This document shows positions 1 to 9,531 of a stretch of 56,917 bases of DNA, in pieces; the first letter of the stretch is position 1; every line of letters starts with the position of its first letter. The notes beneath the pieces are model-generated. The model was not told the origin of the DNA. It searched no databases and was given only the letters and a program-made list of their open reading frames with translations. This stretch comes from Bacillus pinisoli (GTDB lineage: Bacteria; Bacillota; Bacilli; Bacillales; SA4). The stretch is from the NCBI RefSeq assembly GCF_023036475.1, contig NZ_JAJQKI010000020.1:1-56917 (forward strand), written 5' to 3'. The translations under genes were made by a program, and so were the position numbers.

Positions 1-59
1 AATAAAAATTGATACTTTCTAAGTACTATGAATTTTTAAACGACCCATAAGTGATGAAG

Positions 60-88
60 TTGAAACCATCGTGTATTAAGATTATGAT
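60..88 (+). promoter_or_regulatory. Probable sigma-A promoter for trmK-yqfO
   Basis: TTGAAA at 60-65 and TATGAT at 83-88 are separated by 17 bases, close to the vegetative consensus, and lie about 42 bases before the trmK start. CCATC and GATGG within the spacer and -10 region can pair. The first 59 bases of the window show no coding signal. Confidence 0.5.
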
Positions 89-129
89 GGTATAGAAGCA
101 TTGAACGATCCTGAAAGTGGTGAAAGAAC

Positions 130-849
130 TTGAATGAATTAAAACTATCAAAGAGGCTAGAAGCAGTTGCAGAAGCAGTGCCGAAGGGCTATACATTAGC
201 TGATATCGGTTCCGACCATGCTTATCTTCCTATTTATTGTTATTTAAAAGAAATTGTACCGAGTGCTATAGCTGGAGAGGTTGTAGAGGGGCCTTTTCAA
301 ACAGCCAAAAATCAGGTAGAACGTTTAGATTTACATAAAGCTATTGATGTAAGAAAAGGAGATGGATTAGAGGTCATCTCTAAAGGAGAAGTAGATGCCA
401 TTACAATCTGTGGAATGGGTGGTGCTCTCATTGCCACAATATTAGATCATGGTAAGGATAAGCTTGAGGGCGTAAAAAGGTTGATTTTACAACCTAATAT
501 CTCAGCTGTCTCGGTTAGGAAATGGTTATTAGAGAATAATTGGGAACTTATACAAGAGATGATCCTTGAAGAAGACGATAAGATTTATGAAATCTTAATT
601 GCTGAAAGAGGAGAACCTTCTAAACCATATCAGCTTGCGGAATTAAACAAAGAACTTCTTCTTGGACCATTCTTACTTAAGGAACACAGTGCTGTTTTTA
701 AGAAGAAATGGACACTAGAAAAGAAGAACTGGGACAGAATCTTATTACAGTTAGATTCAGCTAGTCCTTCACAAGAAGTAGAAGACAAAAAGCGTGAATT
801 AGAACAATATATTCAATACGTTCAAAAGGAGTTGGATTTATATGAGTAA
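130..849 (+). CDS. trmK: tRNA (adenine(22)-N1)-methyltransferase TrmK
   Basis: Cytosolic SAM-dependent enzyme that makes m1A22 in tRNA. The SAM-binding loop is visible as LADIGSDHAYLP near residues 23-34, followed by the family motif ITICGMGG around 91-98 and LILQPN around 119. The C-terminal third is a charged helical region, as in the family, and 239 aa is the normal length. The start is TTG, with GGTGA about seven bases upstream; no in-frame ATG gives a full SAM loop. The last bases overlap the start of the next gene by 8 nt, so the two are translationally coupled, as trmK-yqfO are in Bacillus. Confidence 0.93.
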   Translation: MNELKLSKRLEAVAEAVPKGYTLADIGSDHAYLPIYCYLKEIVPSAIAGEVVEGPFQTAKNQVERLDLHKAIDVRKGDGLEVISKGEVDAITICGMGGALIATILDHGKDKLEGVKRLILQPNISAVSVRKWLLENNWELIQEMILEEDDKIYEILIAERGEPSKPYQLAELNKELLLGPFLLKEHSAVFKKKWTLEKKNWDRILLQLDSASPSQEVEDKKRELEQYIQYVQKELDLYE

Positions 850-1963
850 AACTCCAAACGGCTTTGAGGTGGTAAAAATATTTGAAGAATTCTCTCCCAT
901 GTCATTAGCATTGGAGAATGATAAATATGGTCTTCAGATTGGAACATTAAATAAACCGATTCGACAAGTAATGGTTACCTTAGATGTGTTAGAAAATGTC
1001 GTCGATGAGGCCATCAACAAAAATATTGATCTCATCATTTCTCACCATCCACCTATATTTAGGCCAATAAAGCATGTACGAACAGATACAGCGACCGGTA
1101 AAATTATTGAGAAGTGTATAAAGCATGATATCGCAGTATACTCTGCTCATACTAATTTGGACATTACCAACGGGGGAGTTAATGATCTGCTTGCTGAAGC
1201 ACTAAAGCTAAGGGATATAAAAATATTGTCAACCACACAAAGAACAGTATTGAAAAAATTAGTGGTGTTTGTACCAGTGAGTCATGAGCAGATTGTAAGA
1301 ACTGCTCTTGGAAATGCTGGTGCAGGTCATATAGGCAAATACAGCTACTGTACATTCAATACAAAGGGCACAGGAACGTTTAAGCCTGAAGAAGGAGCAA
1401 ACCCTTATATAGGGTCACAAAACCAACTAGAAGAGGTAGAAGAAGTCAGAATTGAAACCATCTTTCCTGAAAATCTGCAAAGGAAGATTATTGCTGCTAT
1501 GCATAAGGCTCATCCATATGAAGAAGTGGCGTACGATTTATATCCAATTGACAATACAGGGGAAGAGTTTGGCTTAGGTAGAATTGGAAGTTTAGAAGAA
1601 GAAATGTCCCTGGAACAGTTCTCTGAATACGTAAAACAAACTTTCCAAGTAGAGGGTGTTCGAGTAGTCGGTAATTTATCGGATCGAGTGAAAAGAGTGG
1701 CTGTGCTTGGCGGAGACGGTAATAAATACATACATCAAGCTCATTTTGCTGGTGCAGATGTTTTCGTTTCTGGAGATATTTATTTTCATTTTGCACATGA
1801 AGCAATGGCGTTAGGTCTTAATATTGTGGATCCAGGTCACCATATTGAGAAGGTCATGATAGAAGGAGTTGCTAATGTGCTTCAACGAGAAAAAATAAAT
1901 CGAAAATATGATTTTACCGTACATTTAGCAGAATCGAATACAAACCCATTCCAATTTAAATAG
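842..1963 (+). CDS. yqfO: NIF3-like dinuclear metal centre protein YqfO
   Basis: Member of the NIF3/GTP cyclohydrolase I type 2 family, which folds round a dinuclear metal site; the substrate is not settled. Metal ligands are visible in ISHHPPIF (near residues 65-72), SAHTNLD (near 100) and GHHIEK near the C-terminus. The central region (about 125-230), absent from the shortest NIF3 proteins, corresponds to the CutA/PII-like insert of YqfO-type members and explains the 373 aa length. The coding start overlaps trmK. A bidirectional terminator follows. Family assignment is secure; biochemical role is inferred only. Confidence 0.92.
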   Translation: MSKTPNGFEVVKIFEEFSPMSLALENDKYGLQIGTLNKPIRQVMVTLDVLENVVDEAINKNIDLIISHHPPIFRPIKHVRTDTATGKIIEKCIKHDIAVYSAHTNLDITNGGVNDLLAEALKLRDIKILSTTQRTVLKKLVVFVPVSHEQIVRTALGNAGAGHIGKYSYCTFNTKGTGTFKPEEGANPYIGSQNQLEEVEEVRIETIFPENLQRKIIAAMHKAHPYEEVAYDLYPIDNTGEEFGLGRIGSLEEEMSLEQFSEYVKQTFQVEGVRVVGNLSDRVKRVAVLGGDGNKYIHQAHFAGADVFVSGDIYFHFAHEAMALGLNIVDPGHHIEKVMIEGVANVLQREKINRKYDFTVHLAESNTNPFQFK

Positions 1964-2020
1964 TAGCTACCTTCCGAAGTTTTAGATCTACTTGATAAGC
2001 TATAGATTATAAGATAGAAA

Positions 2021-2047
2021 AAATAGCATCCGCATGGATGCTATTTT
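2021..2047. terminator. Bidirectional terminator between yqfO and ispH
   Basis: AAATAGCATCC pairs with GGATGCTATTT round a four-base GCAT loop, with T-rich sequence on the plus side and an A-run that gives T's on the minus side. The hairpin overlaps the ispH stop codon (TAG on the minus strand), so the two convergent genes share it. Confidence 0.75.
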
Positions 2048-2982
2048 GTTTTAACCTTTGGAAGGATCTTATTTAAAGGAATAGTAGATTGCTTATTCCA
2101 AGTGTTTGTATCTTCCGGATGATATTGTTCTAAAAACGTAATGACTTCTTTCGTAATTGGAGTTGGTGTGGAAGCACCTGCTGTAACGGCAACCTTCTTT
2201 ACCCCTTCAAGCCATGCTAAGTCGAGTTCTGAAAGATCGGAGATACGATAAGCCTTAGTACCTGCAATTTCTTCAGAGACTTGCGCTAGCCTGTTAGAAT
2301 TATTGCTTTTAGGATCTCCTACCACAATAGTTAAGTCTGCTTGTTTCGCTTGTTCTGCGACTGCTTCTTGTCTAACTTGAGTTGCAACACAAATTTCTTT
2401 ATGAACCTCAGTATAAGGATATTTTTCTTTTACTTTTTCCATAATATCTTGAACATCCCATTGACTCATCGTTGTTTGATTTGTCACGATAATCTTGTCA
2501 GTTTTAATGTTTAAGTTTTCAACATCTTCAACATTTTCTACAAGATGTACGATATCAGGCGCAATACCTACTGCACCTTCAGGCTCTGGATGTCCTTTTT
2601 TACCGATATAGATAAATTCATAGCCTTCGTCTTTCTTAGAGCGAATCAAGTCATGTGTCACAGTTACGTCAGGACAAGTTGCATCAAGCGTTGTAAGTCC
2701 CTTTTCTATTGCAATTCGTCGAACCTCTGGTGAAACACCGTGTGCGGTAAAAATAACAGTGCCTTTTTCGACCTGACTTAGAATTTCAAGGCGGTTTGGT
2801 CCATCAAGGGTAATGATCCCCTCTTCTTCAAAAGCATCTGTAACATGTTTATTGTGAACAATCATACCTAGAATGTAGATTGGACGCGGTAGAGTCTTAT
2901 CCAGTGCAGCATTTCGAGCAATTACCATGGCATCCACCACACCATAACAATACCCTCTCGGTGCAATTTTTAGAACTTCCAT
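2041..2982 (-). CDS. ispH: 4-hydroxy-3-methylbut-2-enyl diphosphate reductase IspH
   Basis: Last step of the MEP pathway: reduces HMBPP to IPP and DMAPP with a 4Fe-4S cluster. The three cluster cysteines are recognisable in RGYCYGV near the N-terminus, DATCPDV near residue 100 and [10 protein letters not shown] near 200. The start is placed at the ATG at 2982 because AAGGGGG lies just upstream and the protein then opens with [14 protein letters not shown], as in relatives; an in-frame ATG ten codons upstream has no ribosome binding site. Length is 313 aa. The window also carries ispG, so two consecutive MEP enzymes are encoded about 8 kb apart. Confidence 0.95.
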   Translation of the reverse strand: MEVLKIAPRGYCYGVVDAMVIARNAALDKTLPRPIYILGMIVHNKHVTDAFEEEGIITLDGPNRLEILSQVEKGTVIFTAHGVSPEVRRIAIEKGLTTLDATCPDVTVTHDLIRSKKDEGYEFIYIGKKGHPEPEGAVGIAPDIVHLVENVEDVENLNIKTDKIIVTNQTTMSQWDVQDIMEKVKEKYPYTEVHKEICVATQVRQEAVAEQAKQADLTIVVGDPKSNNSNRLAQVSEEIAGTKAYRISDLSELDLAWLEGVKKVAVTAGASTPTPITKEVITFLEQYHPEDTNTWNKQSTIPLNKILPKVKTK

Positions 2983-3155
2983 TATATTGTCCCCCTTATA
3001 AATAAAAACCACTCTATATTGAATGAATGAACTTTATCATTTAGTCTTCCATCTTCATTATATAGTATGAGGACATAGGTGACAAAAAAAAGGATGATTC
3101 GCTCTACCTGATGTTAAAATTGTTACGGATGGCAACACATTTTGAGAAAGTAGTC

Positions 3156-3743
3156 TTAAATGTACATCTTTGGTTTGGATACACCTTTTTTTATGACTTT
3201 CTCTTCTGTTTTGCTCTTTAATTGATTAGTAGTAGGCTCTTTTTTTTCTTCATTTGTATTCTTTGATTGGTTACTGGCAGCTACTTTTTTTGATTTATTT
3301 TTTGTTTTTACTCGTTTAGCGATAGGTACTTCTTTTTCTTCTACTACATCTTCACTGGAGTCATCATCACTTGAGTTGAATTCTTTGTAAAGTTTAATAA
3401 GAGCAGGTATATTACGCACCATGGGTCCGTATTGCTGTACCATCGGACCTACTTGATTAGCTACATTAACAGCTTTTTGGACATTGGCAAGCATCTCTCC
3501 AGGGTTTGCCATCAGATTAGAGAGTAATCCTCCTGTTCCTTGCCCAACAGATTGCCCGGAGAAACTATTAAAAGCACCTGCTGCACCTGCCCCCTGTCTT
3601 GAAAACAAACGACTTAATATACCACCTACTCCTCTTGCAGGCATTTGTCCCATTTGAACTCCTCTGCCCATCGGCATAAAGGATGAAAAGTTATTCATTC
3701 GACTCATTGGACCTAACGGCATTCTTGGTCCTCCCGGGAACAT
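3156..3743 (-). CDS. yqfQ: YqfQ/VrrA-like protein
   Basis: A Bacillus-type protein with no established function. The N-terminal 75 residues are rich in Met, Gly, Pro and Arg (MFPGGPRMPLGPMSRM and on). The middle (about 75-120) is a hydrophobic helical segment with NVQKAVNVANQVGPMVQQYG, and the C-terminal third is a Lys/Glu/Ser-rich tail. This layout matches the YqfQ (VrrA) family, and its place between ispH and cshB matches B. subtilis. The start has AAAGGGGG close upstream. The low-complexity tail may vary in length between strains, as is known for vrrA of B. anthracis. Confidence 0.75.
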   Translation of the reverse strand: MFPGGPRMPLGPMSRMNNFSSFMPMGRGVQMGQMPARGVGGILSRLFSRQGAGAAGAFNSFSGQSVGQGTGGLLSNLMANPGEMLANVQKAVNVANQVGPMVQQYGPMVRNIPALIKLYKEFNSSDDDSSEDVVEEKEVPIAKRVKTKNKSKKVAASNQSKNTNEEKKEPTTNQLKSKTEEKVIKKGVSKPKMYI

Positions 3744-3938
3744 AAAAAATCCCCCTTTCTATACACGTAGTCATATATACAATATGCAAAACGTAGCAAT
3801 ATGTTTGAATTCTATCTAACAATTAGGCTTGATACATGGAAATTGAGCTTCTGTTAAACTATAATAGATAGATGTGGTTAGATAAGTACAAAAACTAAGT
3901 ACATTTTCCATGTAAAAATAGACCCATGAGGTGAAACA

Positions 3939-5249
3939 ATGAATCATACATTATTTAATCAATTTGGATTTAAGGAGTTTGTCATAGACGCTATATTAAA
4001 CCTACAGTTTTATCAGCCAACTGACATACAAGCAAGATTAATCCCAGCAATCTTAAGAGGGGAGAGCGTCATTGGACAGTCCCAGACAGGTACTGGTAAA
4101 ACACATGCTTTTTTATTACCCTTAATTAATAAGATTGATCCAGAACGTAAAGAGGTACAGGTTGTGATTACCGCACCTACAAGAGAACTTGCTCAGCAGA
4201 TTTATGAGGAAGTACAAAAGGTTATTCGTTTTAATCCGGAAATTACAGCGAAAAACTTTATTGGTGGAACGGACAAGCAGCGTACCATTGAACGATTAAA
4301 AACTCAGCCGCACATCGTTGTGGGTACTCCTGGAAGAATTAATGACTTAATTAAAGAGCAGGCTCTTCTTGTCTATACAGCTGATGCTATGGTTGTGGAT
4401 GAAGCAGATCTAATGTTAGACATGGGGTTTATATTTGATGTCGATCAGATTAGCGCAAAGATGAAGGAAGAATTGCAAGTTCTCGTGTTTTCAGCAACGA
4501 TTCCGGAAAAATTAAAACCCTTCTTAAAGAAATATATGGAAAATCCAAGATATTCTCATGTAGAGCCTAAGCAGGTTACGGCAGCGAAAATTGACCATTA
4601 TTTGATACCTTTAAAACACAGAAACAAGTCAAAGCTTCTCGTTGATGTTTGTCATTCGATTAATCCGTATTTAGCCATTATTTTTACAAATACAAAGAAA
4701 ATGGCTGACATGGTAGCTGATCAGTTAAGTGAAAATGGTATTACAGTTGGTATTATTCACGGGGATTTACCGCCTCGTGAACGGAAGAAAATGATGAAGC
4801 AAATTAATGACGCTGAATTTCAATATGTCGTTGCGACTGATTTAGCTGCAAGAGGTATTGATATTAAAGGAATTAGTCATGTTATTAATTATGAAATTCC
4901 ATCTGATCTCGACTTTTATGTTCACCGAGTTGGACGAACTGCAAGAGCGGGGCTTTCTGGTGTAGCCGTAACCATTTACGAACCTTCTGATGAAGATGCT
5001 TTAAATCGACTAGAGAAAATGGGCATTGCATTCTCTAATATTGATGTTAGGAATGAAGAGTGGATAGAAATTGGTCCAAGAGAAAAACGTAAAGCTAGAA
5101 AGAAAGAACAAACTGAGATTGATAAAAAAGCTAAGAGTTTCATTCAAAAGCCTAAAAAAGTGAAGCCTGGATATAAGAAGAAACTTCAAGATCAAACACA
5201 AAAGTATAAAAAATCACTTCAGAAAAAAGAATCTAATAAAAAAAGGTAG
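3939..5249 (+). CDS. cshB: DEAD-box RNA helicase CshB
   Basis: ATP-dependent RNA helicase acting in mRNA and ribosome metabolism, with a role in cold adaptation in Bacillus. Motifs appear in order: Q-motif region FYQPTDIQ (near 27), motif I SQTGTGKT (near 48), PTRELAQQ, motif II VVDEADLML (DEAD, near 155), motif III FSATIP, then helicase C motifs VATDLAARGIDIKG and HRVGRTARAG. The tail after residue 385 is strongly basic (KKEQTEIDKKAK and on), a usual RNA-binding extension. At 436 aa and in this position it fits CshB (YqfR) rather than CshA. A GAGGTG sequence precedes the ATG. Confidence 0.92.
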   Translation: MNHTLFNQFGFKEFVIDAILNLQFYQPTDIQARLIPAILRGESVIGQSQTGTGKTHAFLLPLINKIDPERKEVQVVITAPTRELAQQIYEEVQKVIRFNPEITAKNFIGGTDKQRTIERLKTQPHIVVGTPGRINDLIKEQALLVYTADAMVVDEADLMLDMGFIFDVDQISAKMKEELQVLVFSATIPEKLKPFLKKYMENPRYSHVEPKQVTAAKIDHYLIPLKHRNKSKLLVDVCHSINPYLAIIFTNTKKMADMVADQLSENGITVGIIHGDLPPRERKKMMKQINDAEFQYVVATDLAARGIDIKGISHVINYEIPSDLDFYVHRVGRTARAGLSGVAVTIYEPSDEDALNRLEKMGIAFSNIDVRNEEWIEIGPREKRKARKKEQTEIDKKAKSFIQKPKKVKPGYKKKLQDQTQKYKKSLQKKESNKKR

Positions 5250-5273
5250 GACTAGTGAGGAGAGATAACAAGC

Positions 5274-6161
5274 ATGATTAAAATTGGTTCACATGTTTCA
5301 ATGAGTGGTAAGAAAATGTTCCTCGCTGCAAGTGAAGAAGCAGTATCATATGGAGCAAACACGTTTATGGTGTATACAGGTGCACCACAAAATACAAGAC
5401 GGAAGAAAATAGAAGACTTAAATATTGAAGCTGGCATGCAGCATATGAAAGAAAACGGAATTAGTGATATTGTGGTTCATGCTCCTTATATCATTAATAT
5501 AGGGAATACGCAAAATCCTGATACGTTTGAATTAGGTGTACGCTTTTTAAGATCTGAAATAGAAAGAACAGAAGCTCTTGGAGCAAGACAAATTGTGTTG
5601 CATCCAGGTGCCCATGTCGGTGCAGGTGCTGATGCAGGAATTCAAAAAATTATTGAAGGCTTAAACGAAGTTCTGGATCAGAATCAGCAAGTTCAGATTG
5701 CGTTAGAAACAATGGCAGGAAAAGGATCAGAATGTGGTAGAAGCTTTGAAGAGCTTGCGAAAATTATTGATGGGGTTACGCATAATGATAAGATATCAAT
5801 CTGCTTTGATACATGTCATACTCATGACGCAGGCTACGACATTGTCAATGACTTTGATGGAGTACTAGAAGAATTTGATAAAATAGTGGGTATTGATCGA
5901 ATAAAGGTATTCCATATCAATGATAGTAAAAACGAACGTGGGGCAGCGAAGGATCGTCACGAAAATATAGGCTTTGGACATATTGGCTTTCAAGCACTTA
6001 ACTATATTGTTCATCATCCTTCATTTGTGAATATCCCTAAAATCCTTGAAACTCCATTTATTGGTGAAGATAAAAAGGATAAAAAGCCTCCTTACAAAAC
6101 GGAAATTCACATGCTACAAAACCAGACATTTAATGAAAACTGGATGAACGAAGAAGAATAG
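5274..6161 (+). CDS. nfo: Endonuclease IV (AP endonuclease)
   Basis: Cleaves abasic sites in DNA during base-excision repair using three zinc ions. It is an AP endonuclease 2 family TIM barrel: [11 protein letters not shown] at the N-terminus, HAPYIINIG (near 71), [10 protein letters not shown] (near 108), [13 protein letters not shown] (near 142), [13 protein letters not shown] (near 180), [20 protein letters not shown] (near 215) and LETPF near the end carry the expected His, Glu and Asp metal ligands. Length 295 aa is normal. It lies 24 bases after cshB and may be cotranscribed with it; a strong terminator follows. Confidence 0.95.
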   Translation: MIKIGSHVSMSGKKMFLAASEEAVSYGANTFMVYTGAPQNTRRKKIEDLNIEAGMQHMKENGISDIVVHAPYIINIGNTQNPDTFELGVRFLRSEIERTEALGARQIVLHPGAHVGAGADAGIQKIIEGLNEVLDQNQQVQIALETMAGKGSECGRSFEELAKIIDGVTHNDKISICFDTCHTHDAGYDIVNDFDGVLEEFDKIVGIDRIKVFHINDSKNERGAAKDRHENIGFGHIGFQALNYIVHHPSFVNIPKILETPFIGEDKKDKKPPYKTEIHMLQNQTFNENWMNEEE

Positions 6162-6223
6162 ATAAACGAATGAGAATTCTTAACAGGCAATCTAAGATAC
6201 TCAAATAGAACAACTCCTAAAAC

Positions 6224-6254
6224 AAAAAACGAGAGGCGTTTGCTCTCGTTTTTC
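6224..6254 (+). terminator. Intrinsic terminator after nfo
   Basis: ACGAGAG pairs with CTCTCGT across a GCGTTTG loop and is followed by a T-run. An A-run on the left would let it act on the minus strand too. Confidence 0.75.
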
Positions 6255-6333
6255 TTATGTTTATAAGAATCTGAATATGTTTTTTAAAAATGACTATCGG
6301 ATTTTCATTGTATTAAACTTTTAAGAAAAGATC

Positions 6334-6588
6334 CTATCCAATAAAGTCCTGAAATAGCTTGTTAATTTTCTTGGCCACTTCCGGACTCGTTATTTTTGCA
6401 ACATCTTTTATGAGGCGTGTTCTTTCCGTAGGATTAAAAATATTAATGTTTTTTCCTCTTATTAGGGTAACTACTTGGTCTGCTTGCTGACCAGTAAGTG
6501 ATATGTGATGGGTTTTCGCTAATTTAAGCAATTCTTCTTTTGTAATGCGATTTAATTTTTGGTTTACAATTTGTTCTAGTAATTTCAT
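6334..6588 (-). CDS. yqfT: DUF2624-type protein YqfT
   Basis: An 84-residue cytosolic helical protein without signal peptide or membrane segment, rich in Lys, Ile and Leu (KLLEQIVNQKLNRITKEELL at the start). Size, composition and place between nfo and the zinc operon match the YqfT/DUF2624 family of Bacillaceae, whose function is not known. GAGGAGGG lies at good distance before the ATG. It diverges from znuC across a 139-base gap. Confidence 0.75.
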   Translation of the reverse strand: MKLLEQIVNQKLNRITKEELLKLAKTHHISLTGQQADQVVTLIRGKNINIFNPTERTRLIKDVAKITSPEVAKKINKLFQDFIG

Positions 6589-6663
6589 GATGTCCCTCCT
6601 CTATTCATACCTATTATACGAAGGGACTTTATTTTATGTGATTAGTGAATTAATTCATTTAGC

Positions 6664-6710
6664 TTGTGTTTAAAAATGACCTCATGTATACTAAATCGGA
6701 ATGATTCTTA
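6664..6710 (+). promoter_or_regulatory. znuC promoter with Zur-like operator
   Basis: TTGTGT (6664-6669), a 17-base spacer and TATACT (6687-6692) form a good vegetative promoter. Just downstream, over the likely start point, lies TCGGAATGATTCTTA (6696-6710), a 7-1-7 arrangement with a perfect GAATGATTC core. Its left half matches the B. subtilis Zur box TCGTAATNATTACGA at six of seven bases and the right half is degenerate. Since zur is the third gene of this operon, an autoregulated zinc-responsive operator is the simplest reading. Confidence 0.55.
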
Positions 6711-6727
6711 AAGTTGGGTGGATTTAA

Positions 6728-7501
6728 ATGAAAGCTCAGACAATCGTCGATATAAAAAATTTATCATTTTACTATAATCAACAGCTTGTGCTGGAAGATA
6801 TTACGTTACAAATACCTAAAGGTGCCTTTATTGGGTTAGTTGGTCCCAATGGCTCTGGAAAATCAACCTTATTAAAATGTATATTAGGGCTTTTAAAGCC
6901 GTCTGAGGGAAGTATAAGACTTTTTGAGAAACCTTTTAAGGAATTCAGTGAATGGTACAAAATTGGGTATGTTTCTCAAAAAGCAAACAGTTTTAATACA
7001 GGCTTCCCTGCAACAGTATTCGAAGTCGTATCAACTGGCCTAGTTTCTAAAAAAGGCCTATTTAAAAGGATTAATCACCAAGATCGAAAGAAAATTATTG
7101 ATGCAATTGAATCGGTAGGAATGGGAGATTTTCAAAGAAGAAATATCGGAGAACTCTCTGGCGGGCAACAACAGAGAGTATTCATTGCAAGAGCACTTGT
7201 CAGTGAACCGGAATTCTTAATACTAGATGAGCCAACTGTTGGTGTAGATGCAAAGACAGTTCAAAACTTTTATCAGATGCTTGGTCATATTAATAAAGAA
7301 AAAAATATTACATTATTACTAGTTACACATGATGTTGGTACGATTACAGATAAAGTTAGCCACGTTGCTTGTTTAAATCGTCACCTGCATTTCCATGGTG
7401 ATACTCTTGAATTCTCTAATCAAAAAGATCGACTATCAGAATTTTATGATCATCATGTTCATGTTCTAACTCATGATCATGGAGGTTGTGACAAATGCTA
7501 A
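6728..7501 (+). CDS. znuC: Zinc ABC transporter, ATP-binding protein ZnuC/AdcC
   Basis: Powers high-affinity Zn2+ import with ZnuB. ABC ATPase motifs: Walker A GPNGSGKST (near residue 39), Q-loop VSQK, signature LSGGQQQRV (near 143), Walker B LILDEPTVGVD (near 164) and the switch THDVG (near 200). The C-terminus is histidine-rich (FYDHHVHVLTHDHGG), typical of zinc-handling components. It overlaps znuB by 7 nt. Zinc rather than manganese is inferred from the adjacent zur gene and the upstream Zur-like box. The binding-protein gene (znuA) is not in this operon and must lie elsewhere. Confidence 0.9.
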   Translation: MKAQTIVDIKNLSFYYNQQLVLEDITLQIPKGAFIGLVGPNGSGKSTLLKCILGLLKPSEGSIRLFEKPFKEFSEWYKIGYVSQKANSFNTGFPATVFEVVSTGLVSKKGLFKRINHQDRKKIIDAIESVGMGDFQRRNIGELSGGQQQRVFIARALVSEPEFLILDEPTVGVDAKTVQNFYQMLGHINKEKNITLLLVTHDVGTITDKVSHVACLNRHLHFHGDTLEFSNQKDRLSEFYDHHVHVLTHDHGGCDKC

Positions 7502-8334
7502 CAGCACTTTTTCAATATGAATTTTTACAAAATGCATTTATTGCCGGTATATTAATTGGAATAATTGCTCCGCTACTAGGAGTTTTTATTGTCGTAAGAA
7601 GGTTAGCTCTTATAGCAGATGCTCTAAGTCATATTACATTAGCGGGTATTGCTGCTAGTCTCCTACTCGAGAAGAAATGGGGAGCTTATGCTCTTAATCC
7701 CCTTTATATGGGAATGACTTTTTCGGTTATGGGATCATTATTTATTGAGCAACTAAGAAAACTATATAAATTTTACCAAGAATTAGCCATTCCGATCATT
7801 CTATCGGGTGGAATTGGGCTTGGTGTTTTATTCATTTCTTTAGCAGATGGGTTTAATACTGATTTGTTTAATTATTTATTCGGAAGTGTAAACGCAGTTA
7901 GTCGCTCAGATATGTGGACTATTTTAGGAATAACAATCTTGGTACTATTGGTCTTAACCTTGTTGTATAAGGAGTTGTTCGCCCTTTCCTTTGATGAAGA
8001 ACATGCCATTGCTTCAGGTGTAAAGACAAAGCTCATAAATTTTATTTTTATTATTATGGTAGCTCTTGTTATCGCATCCTCTATGAGAGTAGTAGGAATC
8101 TTGCTTGTTTCCTCTTTGATGACTTTACCTGTTGCTGCAAGCATGAGAATTTCAACGGGTTTTAAACAAACGATCATTTTATCCATTATTTTTGGTGAAC
8201 TGGCTGTAATCGGTGGTTTGGTGTTATCCTACTTTTTAGATTTAGCACCTGGTGGAACGATTGTCATTTTATCAGTTATGATTTTATTGCTTACGATCAT
8301 GTTGCAAAAGGTAAAGGGGATGATAATAAGATGA
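7495..8334 (+). CDS. znuB: Zinc ABC transporter, permease ZnuB/AdcB
   Basis: Integral membrane permease of the ABC-3 family, 279 aa with about eight hydrophobic segments (for example near residues 15-35, 55-75, 90-115, 170-195 and 220-270). The family motif [19 protein letters not shown] near 35-52 is the loop that contacts the ATPase and lines the metal path. It overlaps znuC by 7 nt and zur by 4 nt (ATGA-type), so the three genes are translated as a coupled unit. No metal-specificity residue can be read with certainty from sequence. Confidence 0.9.
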   Translation: MLTALFQYEFLQNAFIAGILIGIIAPLLGVFIVVRRLALIADALSHITLAGIAASLLLEKKWGAYALNPLYMGMTFSVMGSLFIEQLRKLYKFYQELAIPIILSGGIGLGVLFISLADGFNTDLFNYLFGSVNAVSRSDMWTILGITILVLLVLTLLYKELFALSFDEEHAIASGVKTKLINFIFIIMVALVIASSMRVVGILLVSSLMTLPVAASMRISTGFKQTIILSIIFGELAVIGGLVLSYFLDLAPGGTIVILSVMILLLTIMLQKVKGMIIR

Positions 8335-8741
8335 ACGTTCAAGAGGCAATAGATCTAATGAAGCAAAAAGGGTATAAGCATACCGATAAAAGAGAAGAGA
8401 TGCTAAAAATTTTTGCATCTGTAAATAAATATTTGACCGCAAAAGATGTACTTGAAAACATGAAAGATGATTTTCCAGGTTTAAGCTTTGATACAATTTA
8501 TAGAAATTTATCACTATTTGCTGAGATGGGAATTTTAGAAGCTACTGAATTAGAAGGTGAAAAACATTTTCGATTCACGTGTAGTATAAGAGAACATCAT
8601 CATCATTTTATCTGCATGGAATGTGGAGAAACGAAAGAGATAAAGACATGCCCGATGGATATTATGAAAAGCGATTTAGCTGGTTATGATATTACAGGTC
8701 ATAAGTTTGAGATTTATGGAAGATGTCCTACTTGTCTATAG
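8331..8741 (+). CDS. zur: Zinc uptake regulator Zur (Fur family)
   Basis: Fur-family repressor that blocks zinc-uptake genes when zinc is plentiful. It has an N-terminal winged helix ([14 protein letters not shown], then [17 protein letters not shown] near 48-64) and a dimerisation domain with the metal-binding HHHHF stretch (near 87-91). The structural zinc site is made of CMECGE (near 94) and CPTC at the C-terminus. 136 aa is typical. Gene order matches zur (yqfV) of B. subtilis, but here it is joined to znuCB, giving a regulator-transporter operon that can sense its own product. Confidence 0.92.
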   Translation: MNVQEAIDLMKQKGYKHTDKREEMLKIFASVNKYLTAKDVLENMKDDFPGLSFDTIYRNLSLFAEMGILEATELEGEKHFRFTCSIREHHHHFICMECGETKEIKTCPMDIMKSDLAGYDITGHKFEIYGRCPTCL

Positions 8742-8745
8742 AGGC

Positions 8746-8781
8746 AAAATAAAAAACACACGTTTGTGTGTTTTTTATTTT
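8746..8781. terminator. Bidirectional terminator between zur and yqfW
   Basis: A nearly perfect inverted repeat in which AAAAAACACA and TGTGTGTTTTTT pair, extended by A/T tracts on both sides. It lies between the convergent genes zur and yqfW. Confidence 0.8.
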
Positions 8782-8790
8782 GGATATCAG

Positions 8791-9372
8791 CTAATTTTTT
8801 TCATGATTAATGTAAAAATTAACCCAATTCTGCGCTTCTTGCCAATTGTTTACTCGTATAACCTTTTTAGGAACAGGGTCTTGATTATAAGGAGTATTAA
8901 AGAGAAGAACAGGGATGTCACACTCTTCACTGATATCACATGCATTGTCATGTTTGTCCTCGAAGAAGACATCAATATCATGTCTTTTTACTGCTTCAAG
9001 CTTATTGTGTGAACCGATAAGCTCAATATGGTGATTCGGGACTTTTGTATGACTGAACCAGTTTTGGGTAACATCAAGATAATCCTGACTACGTGCGCTA
9101 ATAAAAATGAGCTTGTGTTCTTCGTACCACTTATTCAATACGGCCATGACGTGTTCATCTACAAGCTTTGCATTGGAATAAATATCAGATTCATTTTCTT
9201 TCATCCAATTATTGAATTCACTGCTGGATATTCCAATAATCTTGGACAGATCGTAAATAGTAAGATCCTTTAATGATAAATTTAGATTAAACGATCGATT
9301 GATATAAGGAATAAATGAAGTTGGACATGTAATCGTTCCATCGATATCTATTCCCAATTTGTGAGTTGACAT
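8791..9372 (-). CDS. yqfW: HAD-family 5'(3')-deoxyribonucleotidase-like YqfW
   Basis: A HAD-superfamily phosphatase of the 5' nucleotidase/deoxyribonucleotidase (NT5C) type. Motif I is LGIDIDGTIT near residues 6-15, with the two catalytic aspartates. Motif II is FISARSQDY (near 94), and FFEDKHDNACDI (near 136) carries the acidic motif. 193 aa matches YqfW. Substrate (probably a nucleotide monophosphate) is inferred from family only. It is monocistronic, with the strong terminator at its 3' end. Confidence 0.85.
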   Translation of the reverse strand: MSTHKLGIDIDGTITCPTSFIPYINRSFNLNLSLKDLTIYDLSKIIGISSSEFNNWMKENESDIYSNAKLVDEHVMAVLNKWYEEHKLIFISARSQDYLDVTQNWFSHTKVPNHHIELIGSHNKLEAVKRHDIDVFFEDKHDNACDISEECDIPVLLFNTPYNQDPVPKKVIRVNNWQEAQNWVNFYINHEKN

Positions 9373-9531
9373 ATCTTTTTCTCCTCTAGGTAAAAAATCA
9401 TATGTTCAGTTTACCATATTATTTAATTTGCTTACCACAAACGTTATTTGTAAATATTGACACCTATAAATATTGAAAAACCCTCCATACTAATAAATGC
9501 TCCTTAACCAAGGAAAGCGAGGGATTCAGTA

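Noticed and set aside
1497..1805. Minus-strand ORF inside yqfO
   Set aside because: Antisense shadow of a well-conserved NIF3 gene, with low-complexity translation.
3156..3400. Lys/Thr-rich tail of yqfQ as evidence of a frameshift
   Set aside because: Frame is open, the ribosome binding site is good, and low-complexity tails are usual in this family.
8686..9012. 108-codon plus-strand ORF across the zur end and the yqfW region
   Set aside because: It overlaps zur, its terminator and yqfW in opposite sense, and has no start signals.
9430..9531. TTGACA near 9457 as a strong yqfX promoter
   Set aside because: No acceptable -10 lies 16-18 bases downstream.
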